From contig NC_079877.1 in the NCBI RefSeq assembly GCF_029227915.1, forward strand, positions 434,001 through 498,000: a stretch of 64,000 nt of DNA, read 5' to 3'. The stretch comes from Hydractinia symbiolongicarpus (Eukaryota > Cnidaria > Hydrozoa > Anthoathecata > Hydractiniidae). This document shows, one piece after another, positions 47,281-59,500 of this stretch; within the stretch, counting starts at the first letter, position 1, and each line of letters starts with the position of its first letter. Both the position numbers and the translations under genes were made by a program. The notes under the pieces were generated by a model. That model had not been told where the DNA came from. It did no database searches and saw only the letters and a program-made list of their open reading frames with translations.

Positions 47281-50200
47281 CAGGGAGTAAACTTATTTCC
47301 AGAACGATTTTTTAAATTATTTTTTCGCCACTAAAACGCATGAGACTTGCAGTTTTCAAAAATGTTTTTGTTTTTGATGAGACTCTGAATAAAAGAAGTT
47401 TAATGGCCGGCAAACGAAAACCCGCGATTTCCCGTAAATCCCGAACTCGGCCCGTATAGCCAAAAGTATACAAAGAAAGTATCCAGGGAGTAAACTCATT
47501 CCCCGAGCGATTTTTTAAATTATTTTTTCACCACTAAAACCCATAAGACTTGTAGTTTTCAAAAATGTTTTCATTTTTGTTGAGACGCTGAATAAAAGAA
47601 GTTTAATCGCCGGCAAACGAAAAACAGCGATTTCCCGTAATTCCCGAGCTAGGCCCGTATAGTCGAATTTATGCAAAGAAAGTACCCAAGGAGTAAACTC
47701 ATTTCCCGAACGATTTTTTAAATTATTTTTTCACCACTAAAACGCGTGAGACTTGTAGTTTTCAAAAATGTTTTCATTTTTGATGAGACGCTGAATAAAA
47801 AAAGTTTAATCGCCGGCAAACGAAAACCCGCGATTTCCCGTAAATCCCGGACTCGGCCCGTATAGTCGAAAGTATACAAAGAAAGTACCCTGCGAGTAAA
47901 CTCATTTCCAGAACGATTTTTTAAGTTATCTTTTCACCACTAAAACGCACGAGACTTGTAGTTTTCAAAAATGTTTTCATTTTTGATGAGACGCTGAATA
48001 AAAGAAGTTTAATCGCCGGCAAACGAAAACCCGCGAATTCCCGTAAATCCCGGACTCAACCCGTATAGCCAAAAGTACACAAAGAAAGTATCCAGGAAGT
48101 AAACTCATTTCCCGAACGATTTTTTAAATTATTTTTTCACCACTAAAACGCATGAGACTTGTAGTTTTCAAAAATGTTTTCATTTTTGATGAGACGCTGA
48201 ATAAAAGCAGTTTAATCGCCGGCAAACGAAAACCCGCGATTTCCCGTAAATCACGTGCTTGGCCCGGATAGTCGAATATATACAAAGAAAGTACCCTGTG
48301 AGTAAACTCATTTCCAGAAGGATTTTTTAAATTATCTTTTCACCACTAAAACGGATGAGACTCGTAGTTTTCAAAAATGTTTTCATTTTTGCTGAGACGC
48401 AGAATAAAAGAAGTTTAATCGCTGGCAAACGACAACCCGCCATTTCCCGTAAATCCCGGACTCGGCCCGTATAGTCAAAAGTATACAAAGAAACTACCCA
48501 GGAAGTAAACTCATTTCCCGAACGATTTTTTAAATTATTTTTTCACCACTAAAACGCATAAGACTTGTAGTTTTCAAAAATGTTTTCATTTTTGATGAGA
48601 CGCTGAATAAAAGACGTTTAATCGCCGGCAAACGAAAACCAGCGATTTCCCGTAAATCCCGGACTCGGCCCGTATAGTCAAATGTATACAAAGAAAGTAC
48701 TCAGGGAGTAAACTCATTTCCAGAACGATTTTTTAAATTATCTTTTCACCACTAAAACGCATGAGACTCGTAGTTTTCAAAAATGTTTTCATTTTTGATG
48801 AGACGCTGAATAAAAGAAGTTTAATCGCCGGCAAACGAAAACCCGCGAATTCCCGTAAATCCCGGAATCGGTCCGTATAGCCAAAGGTATACAAAGAAAG
48901 TACCCAGGGAGTAAACTCATTTCCCGAACGATATTTTAAATTATTTTTTCAACACTAAAACGCATGAGACTTGTAGTTTTCAAAAATGTTTTTATTTTTA
49001 ATGAGACTCTGAATAAAAGAAGTTTAATCGCCGGCAAACGAAAACCCGCAATTTTCCGTAAATCCCAGACTCGGCCCGTATAGTCGAAAGTATACAAAGA
49101 AAGTACCCTGCGAGTAAACTCATTTCCAGAACGATTTTTTAAATTATATTTTCACCACTAAAACGCATTAGACCTGTAGTTTTCAAAAATGTTTTCATTT
49201 TTGATAAGACGCTGAATAAAAGAAGTTTAATCGCCGGCAAACGAAAACCCGCGCATTCCCGTAAATCTCGGACTCGGCCCGTATAGCCAAAAGTATACAA
49301 AGAAAGTATCCAGGAAGTAAACTCATTTCCCGAACGATTTTTTAAATTATTTTTTCACCACTAAAACGCATGAGACTTGTAGTTTTCAAAAATGTTTTCA
49401 TTTTTGATGAGACGCTGAATAAAAGAAGTTTAATCGTCGGCAAACGAAAATCCGCGATTTCCCGTAAATCCCGGGCTTGGCCCGTATAGTCGAATATATA
49501 CAAGAAAGTACCCTGTGAGTAAACTCATTTCCATAACGACTTTTTAAATTATCTTTTCACCACTAAAACGCATGAGACTCGTAGTTTTCAAAAATGTTTT
49601 CATTTTTGATGGGACGCGGAATAAAAGAAGTTTAATCGCTGGCAAACGAAAACCCGCGATTTCCCGTAAATCCCGGACTCGGCCCGTATAGTCAAAAGTA
49701 TACAAAGAAACTACACAGGGAGTAAACTCATTTCCCGAACGATTTTTTAAATTATTTTTTCACCACTAAAACGCATAAGACTTGTAGTTTTCAAAAATGT
49801 TTTCATTTTTGATGAGACTCTGAATAAAAGAAGTTTAATCGCCGGCAAACGAAAACCCGCGATTTCCCGTAAATCCCGGACTCGGCCCGTATAGACCAAA
49901 GTATACAGAGATAGTACCCAGGAAGTAAACTCATTTCCCGAACGATTTTTTAAATTATTTTTTCACCACTAAAACGCATAAAACTTGTAGTTTTCAAAAA
50001 TGTTTTCATTTTTGATGAGACGCTGAATAAAAGACGTTTAATCGTCGGCAAACGAAAACCCGCGATTTCCCGTAAATCCCGGGCTTGGCCCGTATAGTCG
50101 AATATATACAAAGAAAGTACCCTGTGAGTAAACTCATTTCCATAACGACTTTTTAAATTATCTTTTCACCACTAAAACGCATGAGACTCGTAGTTTTCAA

Positions 50201-50909
50201 AAATGTTTTCATTTTTGATGGGACGCGGAATAAAAGAAGTTTAATCGCTGGCAAACGAAAACCCGCGATTTCCCGTAAATCCCGGACTCGGCCCGTATAG
50301 ACCAAAGTATACAGAGATAGTACCCAGGAAGTAAACTCATTTCCCGAACGATTTTTTAAATTATTTTTTCGCCACTAAAACGCGGGAGACTTGTAGTTTT
50401 CAAAAATGTTTTAATTTTTGATGAGACGCTTAATGAAAGAGGTTTAATCGTCGGCAAACGAAAACTAGCGATTTCCCGTAAATCCCGAGCTAGGCCCGTA
50501 TAGTCGAATGTATACAAAGAAAGCACCCAGGGAGTAAACTCATTTCCCGAACGATTTTTTAAATTATTTTTTCACCACTAAAACGCATGAGACTTGTAGT
50601 TTTCAAAAATGTTTTCATTTTTGATGAGACGCTGAATAAAAAAAGTTTAATCGGCGGCAAACTAAAACCCGCGATTTCCCGTAAATCCCGGACTCGGCCC
50701 GTATAGTCGAAAGTATACAAAGAAAGTACCCTGCGAGTAAACTCATTTCCAGAACGATTTTTTAAATTATATTTTCACCACTAAAACGCATTAGACCTGT
50801 AGTTTTCAAAAATGTTTTCATTTTTGATGAGACGCTGAATAAAAGAAGTTTAATCGCCGGCAAACGAAAACCCGCGCATTCCCGTAAATCTCGGACTCGG
50901 CCCGTATAG
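47281..50909. repeat. Mixed 203-bp monomers, partly a rearranged copy of 43.9-45.8 kb
   Basis: About eighteen units. The GTAATTCCCGAGCTAGG unit with TATGCAAAG at 47670 lies 3654 bp after its partner at 44016, and the units that follow partly parallel each other. A 1-bp loss in TATACAAGAAAG is near 49498. Two stretches marked TTAATGAAAGAGG with AAAACTAGCG (near 44.95 and 50.43 kb) show the right-hand subfamily beginning to appear. Nothing foreign was found. Confidence 0.83.
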
Positions 50910-52330
50910 CCAAAAGTATACAAAGAAAGTATCCAGGAAGTAAACTCATTTCCCGAACGATTTTTTAAATTATTTTTTCACCACTAAAACGCATGAGACT
51001 TGTAGTTTTCAAAAATGTTTTCATTTTTGATGAGACGCTGAATAAAAGAAGTTTAATCGTCGGCAAACGAGAACCCGCGATTTCCCGTAAATCACGGGCT
51101 TGGCCCGTATATTCGAATATATACAAAGAAAGTACCCTGTGATTAACTCATTTCCATAACGATTTTTTAAATTATCTTTTCACCACTAAAACGCATGAGA
51201 CTCGTAGTTTTCAAAAATGTTTTCATTTTTGATGAGACGCTGAATAAAAGAAGTTTAATCGCCGGCAAACGAAAACCAGCGATTTTACCGTAAATCCCGG
51301 ACTCGGCCCGTATAGTCAAAAGTATACAAAGAAAGTACTCAGGGAGTAAACTCATTTCCAGAACGATTTTTTAAATTATTTTTTCGCCACTAAAACGCAT
51401 GAGACTTGTAGTTTTCAAAAATGTTTTTATTTTTGATGAGACTCTGAATAAAAGAAGTTTAATCGCCGGCAAACGAAAACCCGCGATTTCCCGTAAATCC
51501 CGGGCTCGGCCCGTATAGACCAAAGTATACAGAGATAGTATCCAGGAAGTAAACTCATTTCCCGAACGATTTTTTAAATTATTTTTTCGCCACTAAAAAG
51601 CGTGAGACTTGTAGTTTTCAAAATTGTTTTCATTTTTGATGAGACGCTTAATAAAAGAGGTTTAATCGCCGGCAAACGAAAACTAGCGATTTCCCGTAAA
51701 TCCCGAGCTAGGCCCGTATAGTCGAATGTATACAAAGAAAGTACCCAGGGAGTAAACTCATTTCCCGAACGATTTTTTAAATTATTTTTTCACCACTAAA
51801 ACGGTTGAGACTTGTAGTTTTCAAAAATGTTTTCACTTTTGATGAGACGCTGAATAAAAGAAGTTTAATCGCCTGCAAACGAAAACCCGCGATTTCCCGT
51901 AAATCACGGGCTTGGCCCGGATAGTCGAATATATACAAAGAAAGTACCCTGTGAGTAAACTCATTTCCAGAACGATTTTTTAAATTATCTTTTCACCACT
52001 AAAACGGATGAGACTCGTAGTTTTCAAAAATGTTTTCATTTTTGCTGAGACGCAGAATAAAAGAAGTTTAATCGCTGGCAAACAAAAACCCGCCATTTCC
52101 CGTAAATCCCGGACTCGGCCCGTATAGTCAAAAGTATACAAAGAAACTACCCAGGGAGTAAACTCATTTCCCGAACGATTTTTTAAATTATTTTTTTAAA
52201 ACTAAAACGCATAAGACTTGTAGTTTTCAAAAATGTTTTCATTTTTGATGAGACGCTGAATAAAAGACGTTTAATCGCCGGCAAACGAAAACCAGCGATT
52301 TCCCGTAAATCCCGAACTCGGCCCGTATAG
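50910..52330. repeat. Higher-order repeat, 1422 bp (seven monomers), copy 1
   Basis: Markers are CAAACGAGAACCC, GATTTTACCGTAAAT (a one-base insertion that makes the period 7 x 203 + 1), CTAAAAAGCG, CAAAATTG (51619), ACGGTTGAG and TTTTCACTTTTG. Each recurs about 1422 bp later. The first copy has an extra one-base loss in GTGATTAACTC near 51140. Confidence 0.88.
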
Positions 52331-53752
52331 TCAAATGTATACAAAGAAAGTATCCAGGAAGTAAACTCATTTCCCGAACGATTTTTTAAATTATTTTTTC
52401 ACCACTAAAACGCATGAGACTTGTAGTTTTCAAAAATGTTTTCATTTTTGATGAGACGCTGAATAAAAGAAGTTTAATCGTCGGCAAACGAGAACCCGCG
52501 ATTTCCCGTAAATCACGGGCTTGGCCCGTATAGTCGAATATATACAAAGAAAGTACCCTGTGAGTAAACTCATTTCCATAACGATTTTTTAAATTATCTT
52601 TTCACCACTAAAACGCATGAGACTCGTAGTTTTCAAAAATGTTTTCATTTTTGATGAGACGCTGAATAAAAGAAGTTTAATCGCCGGCAAACGAAAACCA
52701 GCGATTTTACCGTAAATCCCGGACTCGGCCCGTATAGTCAAAAGTATACAAAGAAAGTACTCAGGGAGTAAACTCATTTCCAGAACGATTTTTTAAATTA
52801 TTTTTTCGCCACTAAAACGCATGAGACTTGTAGTTTTCAAAAATGTTTTTATTTTTGATGAGACTCTGAATAAAAGAAGTTTAATCGCCGGCAAACGAAA
52901 ACCCGCGATTTCCCGTAAATCCCGGGCTCGGCCCGTATAGACCAAAGTATACAGAGATAGTATCCAGGAAGTAAACTCATTTCCCGAACGATTTTTTAAA
53001 TTATTTTTTCGCCACTAAAAAGCGTGAGACTTGTAGTTTTCAAAATTGTTTTCATTTTTGATGAGACGCTTAATAAAAGAGGTTTAATCGCCGGCAAACG
53101 AAAACTAGCGATTTCCCGTAAATCCCGAGCTAGGCCCGTATAGTCGAATGTATACAAAGAAAGTACCCAGGGAGTAAACTCATTTCCCGAACGATTTTTT
53201 AAATTATTTTTTCACCACTAAAACGGTTGAGACTTGTAGTTTTCAAAAATGTTTTCACTTTTGATGAGACGCTGAATAAAAGAAGTTTAATCGCCTGCAA
53301 ACGAAAACCCGCGATTTCCCGTAAATCACGGGCTTGGCCCGGATAGTCGAATATATACAAAGAAAGTACCCTGTGAGTAAACTCATTTCCGGAACGATTT
53401 TTTAAATTATCTTTTCACCACTAAAACGGATGAGACTCGTAGTTTTCAAAAATGTTTTCATTTTTGCTGAGACGCAGAATAAAAGAAGTTTAATCGCTGG
53501 CAAACAAAAACCCGCCATTTCCCGTAAATCCCGGACTCGGCCCGTATAGTCAAAAGTATACAAAGAAACTACCCAGGGAGTAAACTCATTTCCCGAACGA
53601 TTTTTTAAATTATTTTTTTAAAACTAAAACGCATAAGACTTGTAGTTTTCAAAAATGTTTTCATTTTTGATGAGACGCTGAATAAAAGACGTTTAATCGC
53701 CGGCAAACGAAAACCAGCGATTTCCCTTAAATCCCGAACTCGGCCCGTATAG
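52331..53752. repeat. Higher-order repeat, 1422 bp (seven monomers), copy 2
   Basis: CAAAATTG is at 53041, 1422 bp after copy 1, and the GATTTTACCG insertion is shared, so it predates the duplication. A third, partial relative of the middle of this unit (CTAAAAAGCG, CAAAATTG, ACGGTTGAG) lies near 56.1-56.4 kb. Confidence 0.88.
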
Positions 53753-56700
53753 TCAAATGTATACAAAGAAAGTACTCAGGGAGTAAACTCATTTCCAGAA
53801 CGATTTTTTAAATTATCTTTTCACCACTAAAACGCATGAGACTTGTAGTTTTCAAAAATGTTTTCATTTTTGATGAGACGCTGAATAAAAGAAGTTTAAT
53901 CGCCGGCAAACGAAAACCCGCGAATTCCCGTAAATCCCGGACTCGGTCCGTATAGCCAAAGGTATACAAAGAAAGTACCCAGGGAGTAAACTCATTTCCC
54001 GAACGATTTTTTAAATTATTTTTTCAACACTAAAACGCATGAGACTTGTAGTTTTCAAAAATGTTTTTATTTTTGATGAGACTCTGAATAAAAGAAGTTT
54101 AATCGCCGGCAAACGAAAACCCGCAATTTCCCGTAAATCCCGGACTCGGCCCGTATAGTCAAAAGTATACAGAGATAGTACCCAGGAAGTAAACTCATTT
54201 CCCGAACGATTTTTTAAATTATTTTTTCGCCACTAAAACGCGTGAGACTTGTAGTTTTCAAAAATGTTTTAATTTTTGATGAGACGCTTAATGAAAGAGG
54301 TTTAATCGTCGGCAAACGAAAACTAGCGATTTCCCGTAAATCCCGAGCTAGGCCCGTATAGTCGAATGTATACAAAGAAAGCACACAGGGAGTAAACTCA
54401 TTTCCCGAACGATTTTTTAAATTATTTCTTTACCACTGAAACGCATGAGACTTGTAGTTTTCAAAAATGTTTTCATTTTTGATGAGACGCTGAATAAAAG
54501 AAGTTTAATCGACGGCAAACGAAAACCAGCGAATTCCCGTAAATCTCGGACTCGGCCCGTATAGCCAGAAGTATACAAAGAAAGTATCCAGGAAGTAAAC
54601 TCATTTCCCAATTTCCCGATTTCCGCGATTTCCCGTAAATCCCGGGCTTGGCCCGTATAGTCGAATATATACAAAGAAAGTACCCTGTGAGTAAACTCAT
54701 TTCCATAACGATTTTTTAAATTATCTTTTCACCACTAAAACGCATGAGACTCGTAGTTTTCAAAAATGTTTTCATTTTTGATGGGACGCGGAATAAAAGA
54801 AGTTTAATCGCTGGCAAACAAAAACCCGCGATTTCCCGTAAATCCCGGACTCGGCCCGTATAGTCAAAAGTATGCAAAGAAACTACACAGGGAGTAAACT
54901 CATTTCCCGAACGATTTTTTTAATTATTTTTTCACCACTAAAACGCATAAGACTTGAAGTTTTCAAAAATGTTTTCATTTTTGATGGGACGCTGAATAAA
55001 AGAAGTTTAATCGCTGGCAAACGAAAACCCGCAATTTCCCGCAAATCCCGGACTCGGCCCGTATAGTCAAAAGTATACAAAGAAACTACACAGGGAGTAA
55101 ACTCATTTTCCGAACGATTTTTTTAATTATTTTTTCACCACTAAAACGCATAAGACTTGAAGTTTTCAAAAATGTTTTCATTTTTGATGAGACGCTGAAT
55201 AAAAGAAGTTTAATCGCTGGCAAACGAAAACCAGCGATTTCCCGTAAATCCCGGACTCGGCCCGTATAGTCAAAAGTATACAAATAAAGTACTCAGGGAG
55301 TAAACTCATTTCCAGAACGATTTTTTAAATTATTTTTTCGCCACTAAAACGCATGAGACTTGTAGTTTTTAAAAATGTTTTTATTTTTGATGAGACGCTT
55401 AATGAAAGAGGTTTAATCGCCGGCAAACGAAAACTAGCGATTTCCCGTAAATCCCGAGCTAGGCCCGTATAGTTGAATGTATACAAAGAAAGTACCCAGG
55501 AAGTAAACTCATTTCCCGAACGATTTTTTAAATTATTTTTTCACCACTAAAACGCTTGAGACTTGTAGTTTTCAAAAATGTTTTCACTTTTGATGAGACG
55601 CTGAATAAAAAAAGTTTAATCGGCGGCAAACTAAAACCCGCGATTTCCCGTAAATCCCGGACTCGGCCCGTATAGTCGAAAGTATACAAAGAAAGTACCC
55701 TGCGAGAAAACTCATTTCCAGAACGATTTTTTAAATTATCTTTTCACCACTAAAACGCATGAGACTTGTAGTTTTCAAAAATGTTTTCATTTTTGATGAG
55801 ACGCTGAATAAAAGAAGTTTAATCGCCGGCAAACGAAAACCAGCAATTTCCCGTAAATCCCGGACTCGGCCCGTATAGTCAAAAGTATACAAAGAAAGTA
55901 CTCAGGGAGTAAACTCATTTCCAGAACGATTTTTTAAATTATTTTTTCGCCACTAAAACGCATGAGACTTGTAGTTTTCAAAAATGTTTTTATTTTTGAT
56001 GAGACTCTGAATAAAAGAAGTTTAATCGCCTGCAAACGAAAACCCGCGATTTCCCGTAAATCCCGGGCTCGGCCCGTATAGACCAAAGTATACAGAGATA
56101 GTATCCAGGAAGTAAACTCATTTCCCGAACGATTTTTTAAATTATTTTTTCGCCACTAAAAAGCGTGAGACTTGTAGTTTTCAAAATTGTTTTCATTTTT
56201 GATGAGACGCTTAATAAAAGAGGTTTAATCGCCGGCAAACGAAAACTAGCGATTTCCCGTAAATCCCGAGCTAGGCCCGTATAGTCGAATGTATACAAAG
56301 AAAGTACCCAGGGAGTAAACTCATTTTCCGAACGATTTTTTAAATTATTTTTTCACCACTAAAACGGTTGAGACTTGTAGTTTTCAAAAATGTTTTCACT
56401 TTTGATGAGACGCTGAATAAAAGAAGTTTAATCGCCGGCAAACGAAAACCCGCGATTTCCCGTAAATCACGGGCTTGGCCCGGATAGTCGAATATATACA
56501 AAGAAAGTACCCTGTGAGTAAACTCATTTCCCGAACGATTTTTTAAATTATTTTTTCACCACTAAAACGCATAAGACTTGAAGTTTTCAAAAATGTTTTC
56601 ATTTTTGATGAGACGCTGAATAAAAGAAGTTTAATCGCCGGCAAACGAAAACTAGCGATTTCCCGTAAATCCCGGACTCGGCCCGTATAGTCAAAAGTAT

Positions 56701-57064
56701 ACAGAGATAGTACTCAGGGAGTAAACTCATTTCCAGAACGATTTTTTAAATTATTTTTTCGCCACTAAAACGCATGAGACTTGCAGTTTTCAAAAATGTT
56801 TTTATTTTTGATGAGACTCTGAATAAAAGAATTTTAATCGCCGGCAAACGAAAACCCGCGATTTCCCGTAAATCCCGGGCTTGGCCCGTATAGTCGAATG
56901 TATACAAAGAAAGTACCCTGTGAGTAAACTTATTTCCCGAACAATTTTTTAAATTATTTTTTCACCACTAAAACGCATGAGACTTGTAGTTTTCAAAAAT
57001 GTTTTCATTTTTGATAAGACGCTGAATAAAAGAAGTTTAATCGCCGGCAAACGAAAACCCGCGA
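53753..57064. repeat. Mixed monomers with a truncated junction and a single-monomer duplication
   Basis: About seventeen units. They include the 107-bp truncation near 54610 and a single-unit duplication at about 54.88 and 55.09 kb (203 bp apart, marked by GATTTTTTTAATTA and GACTTGAAG). The 55.9-56.5 kb part resembles the seven-monomer block. Otherwise ordinary satellite. Confidence 0.85.
54459..54757. repeat. Two monomers fused by a net 107-bp deletion with filler at the junction
   Basis: The anchor-to-anchor distance is 299 bp instead of 406. CTCATTTCCC (about 54600-54609) is followed by AATTTCCCGATTTCC and then rejoins at GCGATTTCCCG (54625 on). The middle is neither normal flank: it looks like short reiterations of ATTTCCCG copied from the C-rich box. 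This suggests slipped or template-switching repair. The fusion produces two spurious minus-strand frames of 77 and 85 codons. Confidence 0.88.
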
Positions 57065-59500
57065 TTTCTCGTAAATCCCGGACTCGGCCCGTATAGACAA
57101 AAGTATACAGAGATAGTACCCAGGAAGTAAACTCATTTCCCGAACGATTTCTTAAATTATTTTTTCGCCACTAAAAAGCGTGAGACTTGTAGTTTTCAAA
57201 AATGTTTTCATTTTTGATGAGACGCTTAATGAAAGAGGTTTAATCGCCGGCAAACGAAAACTAGCGATTTCCCGTAAATCCCGGACTCCGCCCGTATAGT
57301 CAAAAGTATACAGAGATAGTACTCAGGGAGTAAACTCATTTCCAGAACGATTTTTTAAATTATTTTTTCGCCACTAAAACGCATGAGACTTGCAGTTTTC
57401 AAAAATGTTTTTAATTTTGATGAGACTCTGAATAAAAGAAGTTTAATCGCCGGCAAACGAAAACCCGCGATTTCCCGTAAATCCCGGGCTTGGCCCGTAT
57501 AGTTGAATGTATACAAAGAAAGTACCCTGTGAGTAAACTCATTTCCCGAACAATTTTTTAAATTATTTTTTCACCACTAAAACGCATGAGACTTGTAGTT
57601 TTCAAAAATGTTTTCATTTTTGATGAGACGCTGAATAAAAGAAGTTTAATCGCTGGCAAACGAAAACCCGCGATTTCCCGTAAATCCCGGACTCGGCCCG
57701 TATAGACAAAAGTATACAGAGAAAGTACCCAGGAAGTAAACTCATTTCCCGAACGATTTTTTAAATTATTTTTTTGCCACTAAAAAGCGTGAGACTTGTA
57801 GTTTTCAAAAATGTTTTCATTTTTGATGAGACGCTTAATGAAAGAGGTTTAATCGCCGGCAAACGAAAACTAGCGATTTCCCGTAAATCCCGAGCTAGGC
57901 CCGTATAGTCGAATGTATATAAAGAAAGTACCCAGGGAGTAAACTCATTTCCCGAACGATTTTTTAAATTATTTTTTCACCACTAAAACACTTGAGGCTT
58001 GTAGTTTTCAAAAATGTTTTCATTTTTGATGATACGCTGAATAAAAAAAGTTAAATCGGCGGCAAACTAAAACCCGCGATTTCCCGTAAATCCCGGACTC
58101 GGCCCGTATAGTCGAAAGTATTCAAGGAAAGTACCCCGCGAGAAAACTCATTTCCAGAACGATTTTTTAAATTATCTTTTCACCATTAAAACGCATGAGA
58201 CTTGTAGTTTTCAAAAATGTTTTAATTTTTGATGAGACGCTGAATAAAAGAAGTTTAATCGCCGGCAAACGAAAACCCGCGAATTCCCGTAAATCTCGGA
58301 CTCGGCCCGTATAGCCAAAAGTATACAAAGAAAGTATCCTGGAAGTAAACTCATTTCCCGAACGATTTTTTTAATTATTTTTTCACCACTAAAACGCATG
58401 AGACTTGTAGTTTTCAAAAATGTTTTCATTTTTGATGAGACGCTGAATAAAAGAAGTTTAATAGTCGGCAAACGAAAACCCGCGATTTCCCGTAAATCCC
58501 GGGCTTGGCCCGTATAGTCGAATATATACAAAGAAAGTACCCTGTGAGTAAACTCAATTCCATAACGATTTTTTAAATTATCTTTTCACCATTAAAACGC
58601 ATGATACTCGTAGTTTTCAAAAATGTTTTCATTTTTGATGAGACGCGAAATAAAAGAAGTTTAATCGCTGGCAAACGAAAACCCGCGATTTCCCGTAAAT
58701 CCCGGACTCGGCCCGTATAGTCAAAAGTATACAAAGAAACTACCCAGGGAGTAAACTCATTTCCACAACGATTTTTTAAATTATTTTTTCACCACTAAAA
58801 CGCATAAGACTTGAAGTTTTCAAAAATGTTTTCATTTTTGATGAGACGCTGAATAAAAGAAGTTTAATCGCCGGCAAACGAAAACCAGCGATTTCCCGTA
58901 AATCCCGGACTCGGCCCGTATAGTCAAAAGTATACAAAGAAAGTACTCAGGGAGTAAACTCATTTCCAGAACGATTTTTTAAATTATTTTTTCGCCACTA
59001 AAACGCATGAGACTTGTAGTTTTCAAAAATGTTTTTATTTTTGATGAGACTCTGAATAAAAGAAGTTTAGTCGCCGGCAAAGGAAAACCCGCGATTTCCC
59101 GTAAATCCCGGACTCGGCCCGTATAGAAAAAAGTATACAGAGATAGTACCCAGGAAGTAAACTCATTTCCCGAACGATTTTTTAAATTATTTTTTCGCCA
59201 CTAAAACGCATGAGACTTGTAGTTTTTAAAAATGTTTTCATTTTTGATGAGACGCTGAATAAAAGACGTTTAATCGCCGGCAAACGAAAACCAGCGATTT
59301 CCCGTAAATCCCGGACTCGGCCCGTATAGTCAAAAGTATACAAAGAAAGTACTCAGGGAGTAAACTCATTTCCAGAACGATTTTTTAAATTATTTTTTCG
59401 CCACTAAAACGCGTGAGACTTGTAGTTTTCAAAAATGTTTTCATTTTTGATAAGACGCTGAATAAAAGAAGTTTAATCGCCGGCAAACGAAAACCCGCGA
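57065..59500. repeat. Higher-order block, 2436 bp (twelve monomers), related to the ten-monomer repeat
   Basis: Starts with the TTTCTCGTAAAT unit at 57065, whose next copy is at 59501 (12 x 203). Its first part matches 59.5-60.4 kb closely, with small differences (AGTTGAATG for AGTCGAATG, TTTTAATTTTG for TTTTATTTTTG). The middle contains units typical of 58.2-59.4 kb that are missing from the ten-monomer form. It also contains the longest open frame in the window, 106 codons on the minus strand (58211-58531), which I do not regard as a gene. Confidence 0.82.

Noticed and set aside
58211-58531. 106-codon minus-strand open frame, the longest in the window
   Set aside because: It is satellite sequence read across one and a half monomers. 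The same partial peptide (for example KMKTFLKT) recurs in other frames wherever stops happen to be missing. 203 is not divisible by 3, so no repeat protein is possible, and there is no start context, domain or neighbouring gene.
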